Positions 8,286-17,553 of a stretch of 64,000 bases of DNA are shown piece after piece (position 1 is the stretch's first letter; each line of letters opens with the position of its first letter). Source of the DNA: Streptomyces diastatochromogenes (lineage in GTDB: Bacteria > Actinomycetota > Actinomycetes > Streptomycetales > Streptomycetaceae); NCBI GenBank assembly GCA_026913215.1, contig JAPTYK010000001.1, forward strand, positions 4,154,001 to 4,218,000, read 5' to 3'. The notes beneath the pieces were generated by a model that saw only the letters and a list, made by a program, of their open reading frames with translations, was not told the DNA's origin and searched no databases. The position numbers were made by a program, and so were the translations under genes.

Positions 8286-8962
8286 CCCGAGTGCTCGTCG
8301 TCGAGGATGAGGAATCCTTCAGCGACGCCCTGTCGTACATGCTCCGCAAGGAGGGCTTCGAGGTCGCCGTCGCGGCGACCGGGCCCGACGGCCTCGACGA
8401 GTTCGAGCGCAACGGAGCCGACCTCGTCCTCCTCGACCTGATGCTTCCGGGCCTGCCCGGCACCGAGGTGTGCCGCCAGCTGCGCGGCCGCTCGAACGTC
8501 CCGGTGATCATGGTGACCGCCAAGGACAGCGAGATCGACAAGGTCGTCGGCCTGGAGATAGGAGCCGACGACTACGTGACCAAGCCCTTCTCCTCGCGGG
8601 AGCTCGTCGCCCGCATCCGCGCGGTCCTGCGCCGCCGCGGGGAGCCGGAGGAGGTCACCCCGGCGGCCCTGGAGGCCGGTCCGGTCCGCATGGACGTCGA
8701 CCGCCACGTGGTCACCGTCTCCGGCGGCAAGGTCGACCTCCCCCTCAAGGAGTTCGACCTCCTGGAGATGCTCCTGCGCAACGCCGGCCGCGTCCTCACC
8801 CGCATGCAGCTCATCGACCGCGTCTGGGGCGCGGACTACGTCGGCGACACCAAGACCCTCGACGTCCACGTCAAGCGCCTCCGCGCCAAGATCGAACCCG
8901 ACCCGGGCGCTCCCCGGTACCTGGTGACGGTCCGGGGCCTGGGCTACAAGTTCGAGCCGTAG
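8282..8962 (+). CDS. phoP: Response regulator PhoP (OmpR/PhoB family)
   Basis: 226 residues. The receiver domain has the acidic pocket VVEDEE, the phosphoacceptor Asp in LVLLDLMLPGLPG (~residue 52), the Thr in MVTAKDSE and the Lys in YVTKPFSS. The C-terminal winged helix-turn-helix has KEFDLLEMLLRNAGRVLTR and VHVKRLRAKIE. It is the cognate regulator of PhoR and binds Pho boxes. The last 70 bp of coding sequence (8892-8961) are repeated exactly 173 bp downstream. Confidence 0.95.
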   Translation: MTRVLVVEDEESFSDALSYMLRKEGFEVAVAATGPDGLDEFERNGADLVLLDLMLPGLPGTEVCRQLRGRSNVPVIMVTAKDSEIDKVVGLEIGADDYVTKPFSSRELVARIRAVLRRRGEPEEVTPAALEAGPVRMDVDRHVVTVSGGKVDLPLKEFDLLEMLLRNAGRVLTRMQLIDRVWGADYVGDTKTLDVHVKRLRAKIEPDPGAPRYLVTVRGLGYKFEP

Positions 8963-9064
8963 GCCGGCCCGAGCCGAGGACGCCGGACGGAGTCCGGCGC
9001 AGCGCCCCGAAGCCTGCGAGGCCCCCTGGGGCCGCGCGGTGCGAGGGGCGCCTTCGGATGGGGC

Positions 9065-9134
9065 TCGAACCCGACCCGGGCGCTCCCCGGTACCTGGTGA
9101 CGGTCCGGGGCCTGGGCTACAAGTTCGAGCCGTA
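9065..9134 (+). repeat. Duplicated 3' end of phoP
   Basis: 70 bp identical to 8892-8961, encoding the same last residues of PhoP (EPDPGAPRYLVTVRGLGYKF), again followed by a stop (TAA instead of TAG). The 103 bp between the copies hold a small hairpin (GCCGGAC/GTCCGGC) and no gene. A direct repeat left by a local duplication or an assembly error. Confidence 0.9.
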
Positions 9135-9160
9135 AAGAGCCGAAGAGCGGTAGAGCGTAG

Positions 9161-9204
9161 ATACGCGTGAAGGGCGCCCCACCGGGGGCGCCCTTCACGC
9201 GTAT
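9161..9204. terminator. Strong bidirectional terminator after phoP
   Basis: Perfect 20-bp stem (9161-9180 with 9185-9204), 4-base loop, shared by phoP and the convergent lipoprotein gene. Confidence 0.9.
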
Positions 9205-9207
9205 GGC

Positions 9208-9854
9208 TCAGTGACCGGCGGTCGTCGGCTCGCCCGACGGGGAGGCCGGGGTCTCGGCGCCGTGGGTGGCCTCGGCGGAGGCGGAGGCGGAGGCCGAGGG
9301 GGAGGCGGTGGTGCTGGGGGCGGCGACCGGGGGAGCGGGGACCTCGGACGGGCCGAAGTCCTTGAAGTAGCTCTTCGCGGGGACGACGAAGGCGCTCAGG
9401 GCGACGTCGCCGGTCTTGCTCAGCTTGAAGACGACCTTCTGGGCGTCGCCGTTGCGGGCGGCCTCGGAGCCGTTCGCGATCACCGCGGAGGCGTTGCCCG
9501 CGCCGCCGATGACGACGGAGCCGTGGGCGGGGACGGTGACCGGGCCGGTGCCCCGGCCGCCTTGAGGGTCACGACGGCGGTCGTGCCGGGCAGGCTGATC
9601 GCGTCGAGGGTCTGCGGCACGCGGCCGTTGTTGAAGACGGTCGCCGAGATCGCGGCCGGGCCCTTGACGCCGGCCTCGGGCTGGGTGATGACCAGCGCGT
9701 TCTGGATCTTGACGTCGTCCACCGTGACGGCGGCGTTGTCCGGCCGGATCTGGAGCGTCTGCGCGTCGTTCCCGGCGCCACAGGCGGAGAGCGCGGCGAC
9801 GGAGAACACGATGGCGGTGGCGGCGAGGGCGCCGCGTCGAAGGCTGCGGCTCAC
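9208..9854 (-). CDS. LpqE-like lipoprotein (one frameshift)
   Basis: The N terminus is a lipoprotein signal peptide, MSRSLRRGALAA, ending in lipobox LSAC (Cys ~25). The mature part reads QIRPDNAAVTVDDVKIQNALVI then AAISATVFNNG, a PCu(A)C/LpqE-like beta domain. A lost base near 9550 breaks LKAAGAP; the neighbouring frame continues GAGNASAVIANGSEAARN to a Ser/Ala/Thr/Pro tail. Restored length 648 nt, 215 residues. Divergence from carD matches mycobacterial lpqE-carD synteny, which supports the name. Extracytoplasmic; role unproven. Confidence 0.7.
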
Positions 9855-10104
9855 GGCGGCGGCATCTCCTAGGACGTACGGACAGGCGTGGAACTAAGGG
9901 ACAGCTAAAGGTGTGTCAGCGCGCTTAGGTTACCGAGCCTCACTCCGCGTCCCGCACCCGACCCGCCCCTAACCGGTCACAGCCGTCCCCGGAGGCGCCG
10001 TCGGGGTGCCCGGGGAGGTCCCGCGGGTCCTCCTCCCGCGTCGGCCGCGCGCTCGTCCGGTTGGCCGGATCACGACCCATTGACCTGTTGTTCACATAAC
10101 CGCC

Positions 10105-10191
10105 TTGATCAATTCGGAGGCGGTCCCGCATTCCCCGCGGCCGCCCCCGCGGAAAATCCCGCACCGATGTCGGTTGATGTCCATTGATCAA
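10105..10191. promoter_or_regulatory. lpqE/carD intergenic region with paired TTGATCAA palindromes
   Basis: The spacer 9855-10504 (650 bp) has no gene I can support. It contains the 8-bp palindrome TTGATCAA twice, at 10105-10112 and 10184-10191, each followed by a TTYGG-like tail, 79 bp apart. A GTTCACATAAC sequence near 10090 resembles a single Pho-box unit but is isolated. Confidence 0.3.
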
Positions 10192-10447
10192 TTTCGGGAA
10201 TCACCCTGGCGTGCATCCGTACGGGTGGACGATCCTCGAACGGAGTAGGGTGAGAGGCCCGCTTCGAACCGGACAAAACGGGACATCGAGCCTCGCTCAA
10301 GGGCTTGCGGGTATGTGTAACGTGCGCGTTTCTCTCTGTCGACGTAGCCGCTCCGACCTGCGAATACCGCCTTCCGGAAGCCCTCCGCAGCACGTTCGTG
10401 GGACCGTTGTCAAGCCCCGAGATATGCCCTGACCTGCGAAAACGCCA

Positions 10448-10476
10448 TTCAGAAGAAGCTGAATCCGTGTTACCCT
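10448..10476 (+). promoter_or_regulatory. Candidate carD promoter
   Basis: TTCAGA (10448-10453) and TACCCT (10471-10476) are separated by 17 bp and lie 29 bp before the carD ATG, which has GGAAGGGG as RBS. This is the best sigma-70-like pair in the spacer, though the -35 is weak. Confidence 0.35.
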
Positions 10477-10504
10477 GGATAGCCACGGAAGGGGTACCTG
10501 TCAC

Positions 10505-10987
10505 ATGACGTTCAAGGTTGGCGACACCGTGGTCTATCCCCATCACGGGGCCGCGCTGATCGAGGCCATCGAAACTCGCCAGATCAAAGGCGTGGACAAG
10601 ACCTACTTGGTGCTCAAGGTCGCGCAGGGCGACCTGACGGTTCGTGTGCCGGCGGACAATGCGGAGTTCGTCGGTGTTCGCGACGTTGTCGGTCAGGACG
10701 GGCTGGACCGGGTCTTCGAGGTGCTGCGCGCGCCGTACGCCGAAGAGCCGACGAACTGGTCCCGTCGCTACAAGGCAAATCTCGAGAAGCTCGCCTCCGG
10801 CGATGTCATCAAGGTCGCCGAAGTGGTGCGCGACCTGTGGCGTCGTGAGCGCGAGCGCGGACTCTCCGCAGGTGAGAAGCGCATGCTCGCCAAGGCTCGC
10901 CAGATCCTGGTGAGCGAGCTGGCCCTCGCGGAGAACACGAACGAGGACAAGGCCGAGGCCCTCCTCGACGAGGTCCTCGCGTCCTGA
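10505..10987 (+). CDS. carD: CarD-family RNA polymerase-binding regulator
   Basis: 160 residues, full length. The N-terminal Tudor-like RNAP-interacting domain (FKVGDTVVYPHHGAALIEAIE to TVRVPADNAEFVGVRDV, residues 1-60) is followed by a helical DNA-binding domain containing NWSRRYKANLEKLASGDVIKVAEVVRDLWRR and the end SELALAENTNEDKAEALLDEVL. CarD stabilises the promoter open complex and is near-essential in actinobacteria. Forms the conserved carD-ispD-ispF-cysS block. Confidence 0.96.
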   Translation: MTFKVGDTVVYPHHGAALIEAIETRQIKGVDKTYLVLKVAQGDLTVRVPADNAEFVGVRDVVGQDGLDRVFEVLRAPYAEEPTNWSRRYKANLEKLASGDVIKVAEVVRDLWRRERERGLSAGEKRMLAKARQILVSELALAENTNEDKAEALLDEVLAS

Positions 10988-11071
10988 GCCACGTCTCCAA
11001 GTGAAGCGATGCCGCGGTGCCCGCTGGCGTGCTGTGATCCACACAGTGCTGCCGTCGGGCGCTGCGGCATA

Positions 11072-11128
11072 TTCACGTACGCGATACGGGTTCACGCACG
11101 CGGTACGGATTCACCGACGCGGCACGGG
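11072..11128 (+). repeat. Three tandem 19-bp repeats between carD and ispD
   Basis: Consecutive units TTCACGTACGCGATACGGG (11072-11090), TTCACGCACGCGGTACGGA (11091-11109) and TTCACCGACGCGGCACGGG (11110-11128). The 343-bp spacer 10988-11330 otherwise shows only the ispD ribosome binding site. Iterated units upstream of ispD may be a binding array. Confidence 0.7.
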
Positions 11129-11330
11129 CGCATGCGGCTCGCCGCGTGACCACACCGCCGAAGTAACCCGCACCCCCTGAACTTCTCTCCACCCCACACG
11201 CCGAACTCGTGTGCCCACGCGGCCACGCCTCGACCGTCGTCACGGAAAGGGCCCGGTCAAGGCGGAGCGTCCGGCACGCTGAGGCCATACCCATGTCGGC
11301 CGCGGAAACAAACCTGCCGGAGTGCAACCG

Positions 11331-12080
11331 ATGTCAGACGAAGCGCGTCCCCGTCGTACCGCCGTGGTGATCCCGGCCGCAGGGCGGGGCGTACGCCTCG
11401 GCCCGGGCGCCCCCAAGGCGCTCCGCGCGCTGAACGGCACCCCCATGCTCATCCACGCCGTCCGCGCGATGGCCGCCTCCCGCGCGGTCTCGCTCGTCGT
11501 CGTGGTCGCCCCCTCCGACGGCGTCGCCGAGGTCAAGCACCTCCTCGACGACCACGCCCTCCCCGAGCGGACCGACTACCTCGTCGTCGCCGGCGGCGAC
11601 ACCCGCCAGGAGTCCGTCCACCTCGGCCTGAAGGCGCTCCCCGAGGGCGTCACCACCGTCCTCGTCCACGACGCGGCCCGCCCGCTGGTCCCCGTCGACA
11701 CCGTGGACGCCGTCATCGAGGCCGTACGGGACGGGGCCGTCGCCGTCGTCCCCGCGCTGCCCGTCGCCGACACCGTCAAGGAGGTCGAGCCGGCCGGGAA
11801 GCCCGGCGACCCCGAGCAGGTCGTCGCCACCCCGGTCCGCGCCCGCCTCCGCGCCGTCCAGACCCCGCAGGGCTTCGACCACGACACCCTGGTCAACGCC
11901 CACGCCACGATCGCCCTCGCCGGCGAGGGCGCCACCGACGACGCCGGCATGGTCGAGCGGCTCGGCGCGCCCGTCGTCGTCGTGCCCGGCCACGAAGAGG
12001 CCTTCAAGGTGACCCGCCCCCTCGACCTCGTCCTCGCCGAGGCCGTACTCGCCCGCAGGAGGGCCAACGATGGCTTCTGA
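11331..12080 (+). CDS. ispD: 2-C-methyl-D-erythritol 4-phosphate cytidylyltransferase
   Basis: MEP pathway step 3: MEP + CTP gives CDP-ME, in the cytosol. 249 residues from the ATG at 11331, which has CGGAG 9 bases upstream (preferred over the in-frame GTG at 11322). The CTP-binding loop is VIPAAGRGVRLG with the Lys in APKALRALNG; VHDAARPLVP and the late AVQTPQGFDHDTL are family motifs. The 3' end overlaps ispF by 11 bp, indicating coupled translation. Confidence 0.95.
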   Translation: MSDEARPRRTAVVIPAAGRGVRLGPGAPKALRALNGTPMLIHAVRAMAASRAVSLVVVVAPSDGVAEVKHLLDDHALPERTDYLVVAGGDTRQESVHLGLKALPEGVTTVLVHDAARPLVPVDTVDAVIEAVRDGAVAVVPALPVADTVKEVEPAGKPGDPEQVVATPVRARLRAVQTPQGFDHDTLVNAHATIALAGEGATDDAGMVERLGAPVVVVPGHEEAFKVTRPLDLVLAEAVLARRRANDGF

Positions 12081-12585
12081 GCCGATGATCATCCCCCGTA
12101 CCGGCATCGGCACGGACGTCCACGCCTTCGAGAAGGGCCGCGAGCTGTGGTGCGCGGGTCTCCTCTGGGAAGGCCCCGACAGTGACGGGTACGGACTCGC
12201 CGGGCACTCCGACGGTGACGTCGCCGCCCACGCCGCCTGCGACGCGCTGTTCTCCGCCGCCGGCATCGGCGACCTCGGCGCCCACTTCGGCACCTCGCGG
12301 CCCGAGTGGTCCGGCGCCTCCGGCGTCACCCTGCTCGCCGAGGCCGCCCGGATCGTCCGCGCCGAGGGGTACGAGATCGGCAACATCGCCGTGCAGGTCG
12401 TCGGCGTCCGCCCCAAGGTCGGCAAGCGCCGCGACGAGGCGCAGAAGGCGCTGAGCGAGGCGGCCGGAGCGCCCGTCTCCGTCTCCGGCACCACCACGGA
12501 CGGACTCGGCCTCACCGGCCGCGCCGAGGGCCTCGCCGCCCTCGCGACCGCCCTCGTGTACCCCGTATCGCATCAGGACCTCTGA
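12070..12585 (+). CDS. ispF: 2-C-methyl-D-erythritol 2,4-cyclodiphosphate synthase
   Basis: MEP pathway step 5 (CDP-ME2P to MEcPP). 171 residues. Zinc/substrate motifs: GTDVHAF near residue 14 and LAGHSDGDVAAHAACDAL near residue 45 (metal-binding D-x-H and H), then GDLGAHFGTS, and the C-terminal TTTDGLGLTGRAEGLAA. Overlaps ispD. In the MEP pathway IspE acts between IspD and IspF; ispE is not in this window. Confidence 0.96.
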   Translation: MASEPMIIPRTGIGTDVHAFEKGRELWCAGLLWEGPDSDGYGLAGHSDGDVAAHAACDALFSAAGIGDLGAHFGTSRPEWSGASGVTLLAEAARIVRAEGYEIGNIAVQVVGVRPKVGKRRDEAQKALSEAAGAPVSVSGTTTDGLGLTGRAEGLAALATALVYPVSHQDL

Positions 12586-12649
12586 AAAACGTGCCCTGTC
12601 GCCGGGAAAGGGTCGCGGGGCACTACCACACGCCCACTACCCTGGAGTG

Positions 12650-14049
12650 GTGACTATTCGCCTGTACGACACCAGCGCCCGGCAGATCCGTGACTTCACC
12701 CCGCTCACACCGGGCAGCGTCTCGATCTACCTCTGTGGTGCCACCGTCCAGGCGGCCCCGCACATCGGCCACATCCGGTCGGGGCTGAACTTCGACATCA
12801 TGCGCCGCTGGTTCGCCTACCGCGGCTACGACGTCACGTTCATCCGCAACGTCACCGACATCGACGACAAGATCATCAAGAAGGGCGCCGAGCAGGGCCG
12901 CCCCTGGTGGTCCATCGGCTACGAGAACGAGCGCGCGTTCAACGCCGGTTACGAGGCGCTCGGCTGCCTCCCGCCGACCTACGAGCCCCGCGCCACCGGC
13001 CACGTGCCCGAGATGATCGAGATGATGCGCGGTCTGATCGAGCGCGGCCACGCCTACGAGGCGGACGGCAGCGTCTACTTCGACGTGCGCTCCTTCCCGG
13101 GCTACCTGGAGCTGTCCAACCAGGACATCGACGACCTCCGCCAGCCCTCCGAGGAGGGCATCACCGGCAAGCGCGACCGGCGCGACTTCGCGATGTGGAA
13201 GGCGACCAAGCCGGGCGAGCCCGACTGGGAGACCCCGTGGGGCCGCGGCCGTCCCGGCTGGCACCTGGAGTGCTCGGCGATGGCCCACAAGTACCTGGGC
13301 TCCGCCTTCGACATCCACGGCGGCGGCCTCGACCTGATCTTCCCGCACCACGAGAACGAGATCGCCCAGGCCAAGGCCTTCGGCGACGAGTTCGCCTCGT
13401 ACTGGGTGCACAACGCCTGGGTCACCATGAGCGGCGAGAAGATGTCGAAGTCGCTCGGCAACAGCGTGCTGGTGTCCGAGATGGTGAAGAACTGGCGCCC
13501 CATCGTCCTGCGCTACTACCTGGGCACCCCGCACTACCGCTCGATGATCGAGTACAGCGAGGAGTCCCTGCGCGAGGCCGAGTCGGCGTTCGCCCGCATC
13601 GAGGGCTTCGTCCAGCGCGCCACCGAGAAGGCCGGGACGACCGTCGCCCCGCCGCCGAGGTGCCGCCGGCCTTCGCCGAGGCCATGGACGACGACCTGGG
13701 CGTGCCGCACGCGCTGGCGATCATCCACACCACCGTCCGCCAGGGCAACAGCGCGCTGGCCGCGGACGACAAGGAAGAGGCCATCGCCCGCCTCGCCGAG
13801 GTCCGCGCGATGCTCGGCGTCCTCGGCCTGGACCCCCTCGACCCGCACTGGGCCGAGGAGAGCGGTGGCGGCGAGGAGCTCCACGGCGCCGTCGACACCC
13901 TCGTGCGCCTCGTGCTCCAGCAGCGCGAATCGGCGCGCGAGCGCAAGGACTGGGCGACCGCGGACGCGATCCGCGACCAGCTCAACCAGTCCGGCCTCGC
14001 CATCGAGGACAGCCCCGACGGCCCCCGCTGGACGCTGGGCAACCGTTAG
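12650..14049 (+). CDS. cysS: Cysteinyl-tRNA synthetase (one frameshift)
   Basis: Class I aminoacyl-tRNA synthetase charging tRNA-Cys. Start VTIRLYDTSARQ (GTG at 12650; the GTG at 12647 is an alternative). Signature HIGH is in AAPHIGHIRSG, the zinc ligands include YLCGATVQ and WHLECSAM with HHENE, and KMSKS is in SGEKMSKSLGN. A base is lost near 13656 (TTVAP should run on into AEVPPAFAEAMDDDLG). Restored: 1401 nt, 466 residues, the usual actinobacterial length. The broken frame runs into rlmB and creates a false fused ORF. As the housekeeping CysS, it is unlikely to be dead. Confidence 0.93.
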
Positions 14050-14125
14050 AAGACGTGCCGCTCGGGACACCGGGCGGCACACTTCAGTTACAGACTTTGT
14101 ACGTCAGCAGAGGAAACAGGTAGTC

Positions 14126-15083
14126 ATGGCCGGGAACAGCCAGCGCAGGAACCGTCGCACGTCCAACAAGAAGGGTGCGACGGTCGGCAGCGGTGGCCAG
14201 CGGCGCAAGGGCCTCGAAGGCAAGGGCCCGACCCCAAGGCCGAGGACCGCAAGGGCCACAAGGCGTACCGCGTCTCCAACGCGATGGCGCGGAACGCGGC
14301 CAAGCGCCGCCCCGCGCCCCGCCGCGGCGGCCCCAAGGGCACCAGCGAGATGGTCGTCGGCCGCAACCCGGTCTTCGAGGCGCTGCGCGACGGCGTGCCC
14401 GCCACCACGCTGTACGTGCAGCAGTTCATCGACAACGACGAGCGCGTGCGCGAGGCCCTCCAGCTCGCCGGCGCGCGCGGCAACATCAACCTGATGGAAG
14501 CCCCGCGCCCCGAGCTCGACCGCATGACCAACGGGCTGAACCACCAGGGTCTGGTCCTCCAGGTCCCGCCGTACGAGTACGCGCACCCCGAGGACCTCAC
14601 CGCCGACGCCTACGACGCCGGCGAGGACCCGCTGATCGTCGCCCTCGACGGCGTCACCGACCCGCGCAACCTCGGCGCGATCGTCCGCTCCGTCTCCGCC
14701 TTCGGCGGCCACGGCGTGGTCATCCCCGAGCGCCGCGCCGCCGGCATGACCGCCGGTGCCTGGAAGACCTCCGCCGGCACCGCCGCGCGCACCCCGGTCG
14801 CCCGCGTCACCAACCTGACCCGCGCCCTGCAGGAGTACAAGAAGGCGGGCATCGCCGTCGTCGGCCTCGCCGCCGAGGGCACGCACGAGGTGCAGGACCT
14901 GGAGGCGCTCGCCGCCCGGTCGTCATCGTCGTCGGCTCCGAGGGCAAGGGCCTCGGCCGGCTCGTCGGCGAGACCTGCGACTTCCTCGTCCGCATCCCGA
15001 TGCCGGGCGGCGCCGAGTCGCTCAACGCCGGTGTCGCCGCCGGTGTCGTCCTCTACGAGGCGGCCCGCCGCCGCATGGGCTGA
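14126..15083 (+). CDS. rlmB: 23S rRNA 2'-O-ribose methyltransferase, RlmB/TrmH family (two frameshifts)
   Basis: SpoU/TrmH-type SAM-dependent RNA methyltransferase. It has a basic N-terminal extension (MAGNSQRRNRRTSNKKG), a substrate-binding domain beginning VVGRNPVFEALRDG, and the SPOUT knot with GVTDPRNLGAIVRS, VIVVGSEGKGLG and IPMPGGAESLNAGVAAGVVLYEA. Bases are lost near 14232 (PTP to KAEDRKGHKAYRVSNAM) and 14918 (EALA to RPVVIVVG). Restored: 960 nt, 319 residues. Directly downstream of cysS, the common actinobacterial order. Confidence 0.9.
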
Positions 15084-15178
15084 CCCGAACGAGGGACGCG
15101 CCCCGGCCGTGATCTTGACGGGCCTCGGACATTTGGCAACCGTCAAGGCAGTGTCCTAACCGCACATCACTCGGTTAG

Positions 15179-16722
15179 ATGAGTGTGGACACCAGAACGC
15201 CCCGGCCGGGGTTCGACGATCAGCCGGCGCTGAGCATGGTCAAGGTGGATTCCGATCCCGCCCAGGTGATCGTGAACCACGCCAGCTTCCGTGTGCGGCT
15301 CGCGCCGGCCCCGCAGCCGAAGTTCGCGGCCCGCGCCGCCGCCCTGTCCGGAGCGGCCGCGGGCGGCGCGCCGCCGTCCCGTCGTGTGGACCGGGAAGTC
15401 CGCGCCGGGCGCCACCGGCCTCCTCCAGGCCGTGCGCGAGTCCTCCGTCTCCACGCTCGAACCCGTCGGCCACGGCGGCCACGGCGTCGGCGACACCCAG
15501 GCCATCCCGCGCGTCGACACCACCGTGCCGACCCCGCGGTGCCCGCCGAGGCCGGGCCCTGCTGCCGCCGATGCGCCGCGCCGAGGGCGCCTACGACGAG
15601 CTGTACGACCTCCGGCCGGAGCCCGTCGAGCCGTACGGGGACGACGGTCCGGGCGCCCGGACCGCGCAGCGCCACGGGGACGACGTCCGGCACGCCTACT
15701 ACCCGGGCCGCCGGATGAACCTCGGTGTCGTCCTCCTCCCGCTCCGCGTCTTCCTCGGCTTCATCTCCATCTACGCGGGCATGGGCAAGCTCTGCGACCC
15801 CGTCTACTTCGACGGCGGCGAGCGCGGCTCGATGGTGAAGTGGCTCAACTCCCTCCACCCCTGGGCCCTCGCCGAACCCCTGCGGGACTTCGCCCTCCAG
15901 CACCCCGTCGGCGCCGGACTGACCGTCGCCTTCCTCCAGGTCGTCGTCGGCGTCCTGACCGTCCTCGGCCTCTGGCAGCGCGTCGCCGCCGTCGTCGGCG
16001 GCCTGCTCTCCGCCGCCCTGCTCCTGACCGTCAGCTGGAAGACCGTCCCGGTCTACGACTCCGCCGACATCATCTACCTGGCCGCCTGGTCCCCGCTGAT
16101 CATCGCCGGCGCCCCCGTCTACTCCCTCGACGGCCGCCTCGCCGGCGAGGCCTGGCACCCTCGGCCCCCGCGCCGAACTCTGGGACCTCCGCCGCCGCGT
16201 CACCCGCCGCAGCACCCTCCTCGCGGCCGTCGTCGTCGGCCTCACCCTGCTCGTCGGCTCCGTCCTCGGCGGCGCCGTCCGCTCCACCGAGATGGTCACC
16301 GTCCCCGGCCCCAACGACGACCCGATCAACCACCTGCCCGGCCAGCCGCTCCCGCAGGAGCCGACGCGCCGCGCCCCTCGAAGGCCGCCTCCACCGCGCC
16401 CGAGCCCGCCGCGACCCGCGAGGCCCCCGCGCGCGACGAGAAGACCCACGAGGCCGCCCGGCCCACCGAGACGACCCGTGAGGCGCCCCGGACCCAGGAG
16501 CAGCGCCCGACCGCCACCCAGGGCGCGAGCACCGGCGGCGGCAGCAGCCGTACGCCCACGCAGCAGTCGAAGCCGGCGCCCCCGCCGTCGACGAGCGACA
16601 CGCCGGGCACCAGCGGCGGCACGTCGAGCGGCGGCTCGACCGGCGGCACCACCAGCACCCCGTCCGAGGGCGGTTCGACGACGGGCGGCGCGCACAACCC
16701 GATCGGCGGCCTGCTGGGCTGA
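15179..16722 (+). CDS. DoxX-family membrane protein (multiple frameshifts)
   Basis: The central 15715-16160 part is a clear DoxX domain: LGVVLLPLRVFLGFISIYAGMGKL, AGLTVAFLQVVVGVLTVLGLW, VAAVVGGLLSAALLLTVSW and IYLAAWSPLIIAG form four TM helices. It is preceded by a ~170-residue hydrophilic N-terminal region and followed by one more TM (LLAAVVVGLTLLVGSVLGGA) and a long Thr/Ser/Gly/Pro tail. Frame changes near 15375, 15560, 16165 and 16370 imply about seven lost bases; total length is then about 516 residues. Probably a single intact gene in the real chromosome. Role (respiratory or redox accessory) is a family inference. Confidence 0.75.
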
Positions 16723-16739
16723 CGCACGGAGCACACGGA

Positions 16740-16774
16740 AGGGGCGGCCCCGCGGAAGACGCGGCGCCGCCCCT
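16740..16774. terminator. Terminator hairpin
   Basis: AGGGGCGGC (16740-16748) pairs with GCCGCCCCT (16766-16774); located between the convergent DoxX and nucleotidyltransferase genes. Confidence 0.7.
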
Positions 16775-16790
16775 CTCTCGTGCCCTTCCG

Positions 16791-17507
16791 TCAGGACTTC
16801 TGCGCGGCCAGCTCCTTGGCGGCCTCCGTCAGGTCCTTGGCGGTGTCGATGGCCCTCCAGTACGCGCCGTGGGGCAGCGGGAAGCCCGCCAGGCGCCGTT
16901 CGCGGGCGAGGCGGGGGAACGTGGTCCGCTCGTGGTCGCCGAGGTCGGGGAGGAGCTCCGTGAAGGCCGCGGCGAAGACGTACACGCCCGCGTTGATCAG
17001 GAACGGCGAGGGTGGCGCCTCGATGAAGTCGGTGATGTTCCCGAAGGTGTCGGTCTCGACGGCGCCCCACGGGATCCGGGGGCGGGCCAGGGCGAGCGTC
17101 GCGAGGGCGTCGCGCTCGGCGTGGAAGGCGGCCATCTCGCGCAGCGAGAAGCGGGTCCAGATGTCGCCGTTGGTGGCGTACCAGGGCTGGTCCGGGGCGG
17201 GCAGGCGGCCGGCGGCGTACTTGAGGCCGCCGCCGCGCCCGAGGGGTTCGGTCTCGACGACCGTCGTCACCTTGAGCGGGAGGTCCGCGGTGGACAGCCA
17301 CTCCTGGAGGACCTCGGCGAGGTGGCCGCAGGAGACGACGGCGTCGGTCACGCCCTCGGCGGCCAGCCAGGACAGCTGATGGCCGATGATCGGGGTCCCG
17401 GTGCCCGGGATCTCGACCATCGGCTTGGGGCGGTCGTCGGTGTACGGGCGGAGCCGTGTGCCCTGGCCGCCCGCCAGGACCACGGCCTGCGTCGGAGTGG
17501 TGTGCAT
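16791..17507 (-). CDS. Sugar-phosphate nucleotidyltransferase
   Basis: 238 residues, NTP_transferase fold. Pyrophosphorylase loop VVLAGGQGTRLRPYTDDRPKPMVEI at residues ~9-33, then PIIGHQLSWL, VVETEPLGRGGGLKYA, and the metal-binding Asp in WYATNGDIWTRF. Short form without a C-terminal beta-helix, like GDP-mannose/dTDP-glucose pyrophosphorylase catalytic domains; the sugar is not determined. Intact frame. Confidence 0.85.
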   Translation of the reverse strand: MHTTPTQAVVLAGGQGTRLRPYTDDRPKPMVEIPGTGTPIIGHQLSWLAAEGVTDAVVSCGHLAEVLQEWLSTADLPLKVTTVVETEPLGRGGGLKYAAGRLPAPDQPWYATNGDIWTRFSLREMAAFHAERDALATLALARPRIPWGAVETDTFGNITDFIEAPPSPFLINAGVYVFAAAFTELLPDLGDHERTTFPRLARERRLAGFPLPHGAYWRAIDTAKDLTEAAKELAAQKS

Positions 17508-17553
17508 ACGGGGAACGATAGGCGCCCCGTATGTCCGATGTGGGTGACGACGC

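Noticed and set aside
10085..10101. Pho box upstream of the LpqE-like gene
   Set aside because: Only one GTTCACATAAC unit is seen without an in-phase partner of good quality.
9940..10191. Minus-strand 83-codon ORF in the carD upstream region
   Set aside because: Composition is random-like, there is no RBS, and the region has promoter and palindrome features instead.
12647..14494. A 615-codon open frame spanning cysS and rlmB
   Set aside because: It is an artefact of the lost base near 13656; the protein loses all synthetase similarity beyond that point and becomes Arg/Pro/Ser-rich out-of-frame translation.
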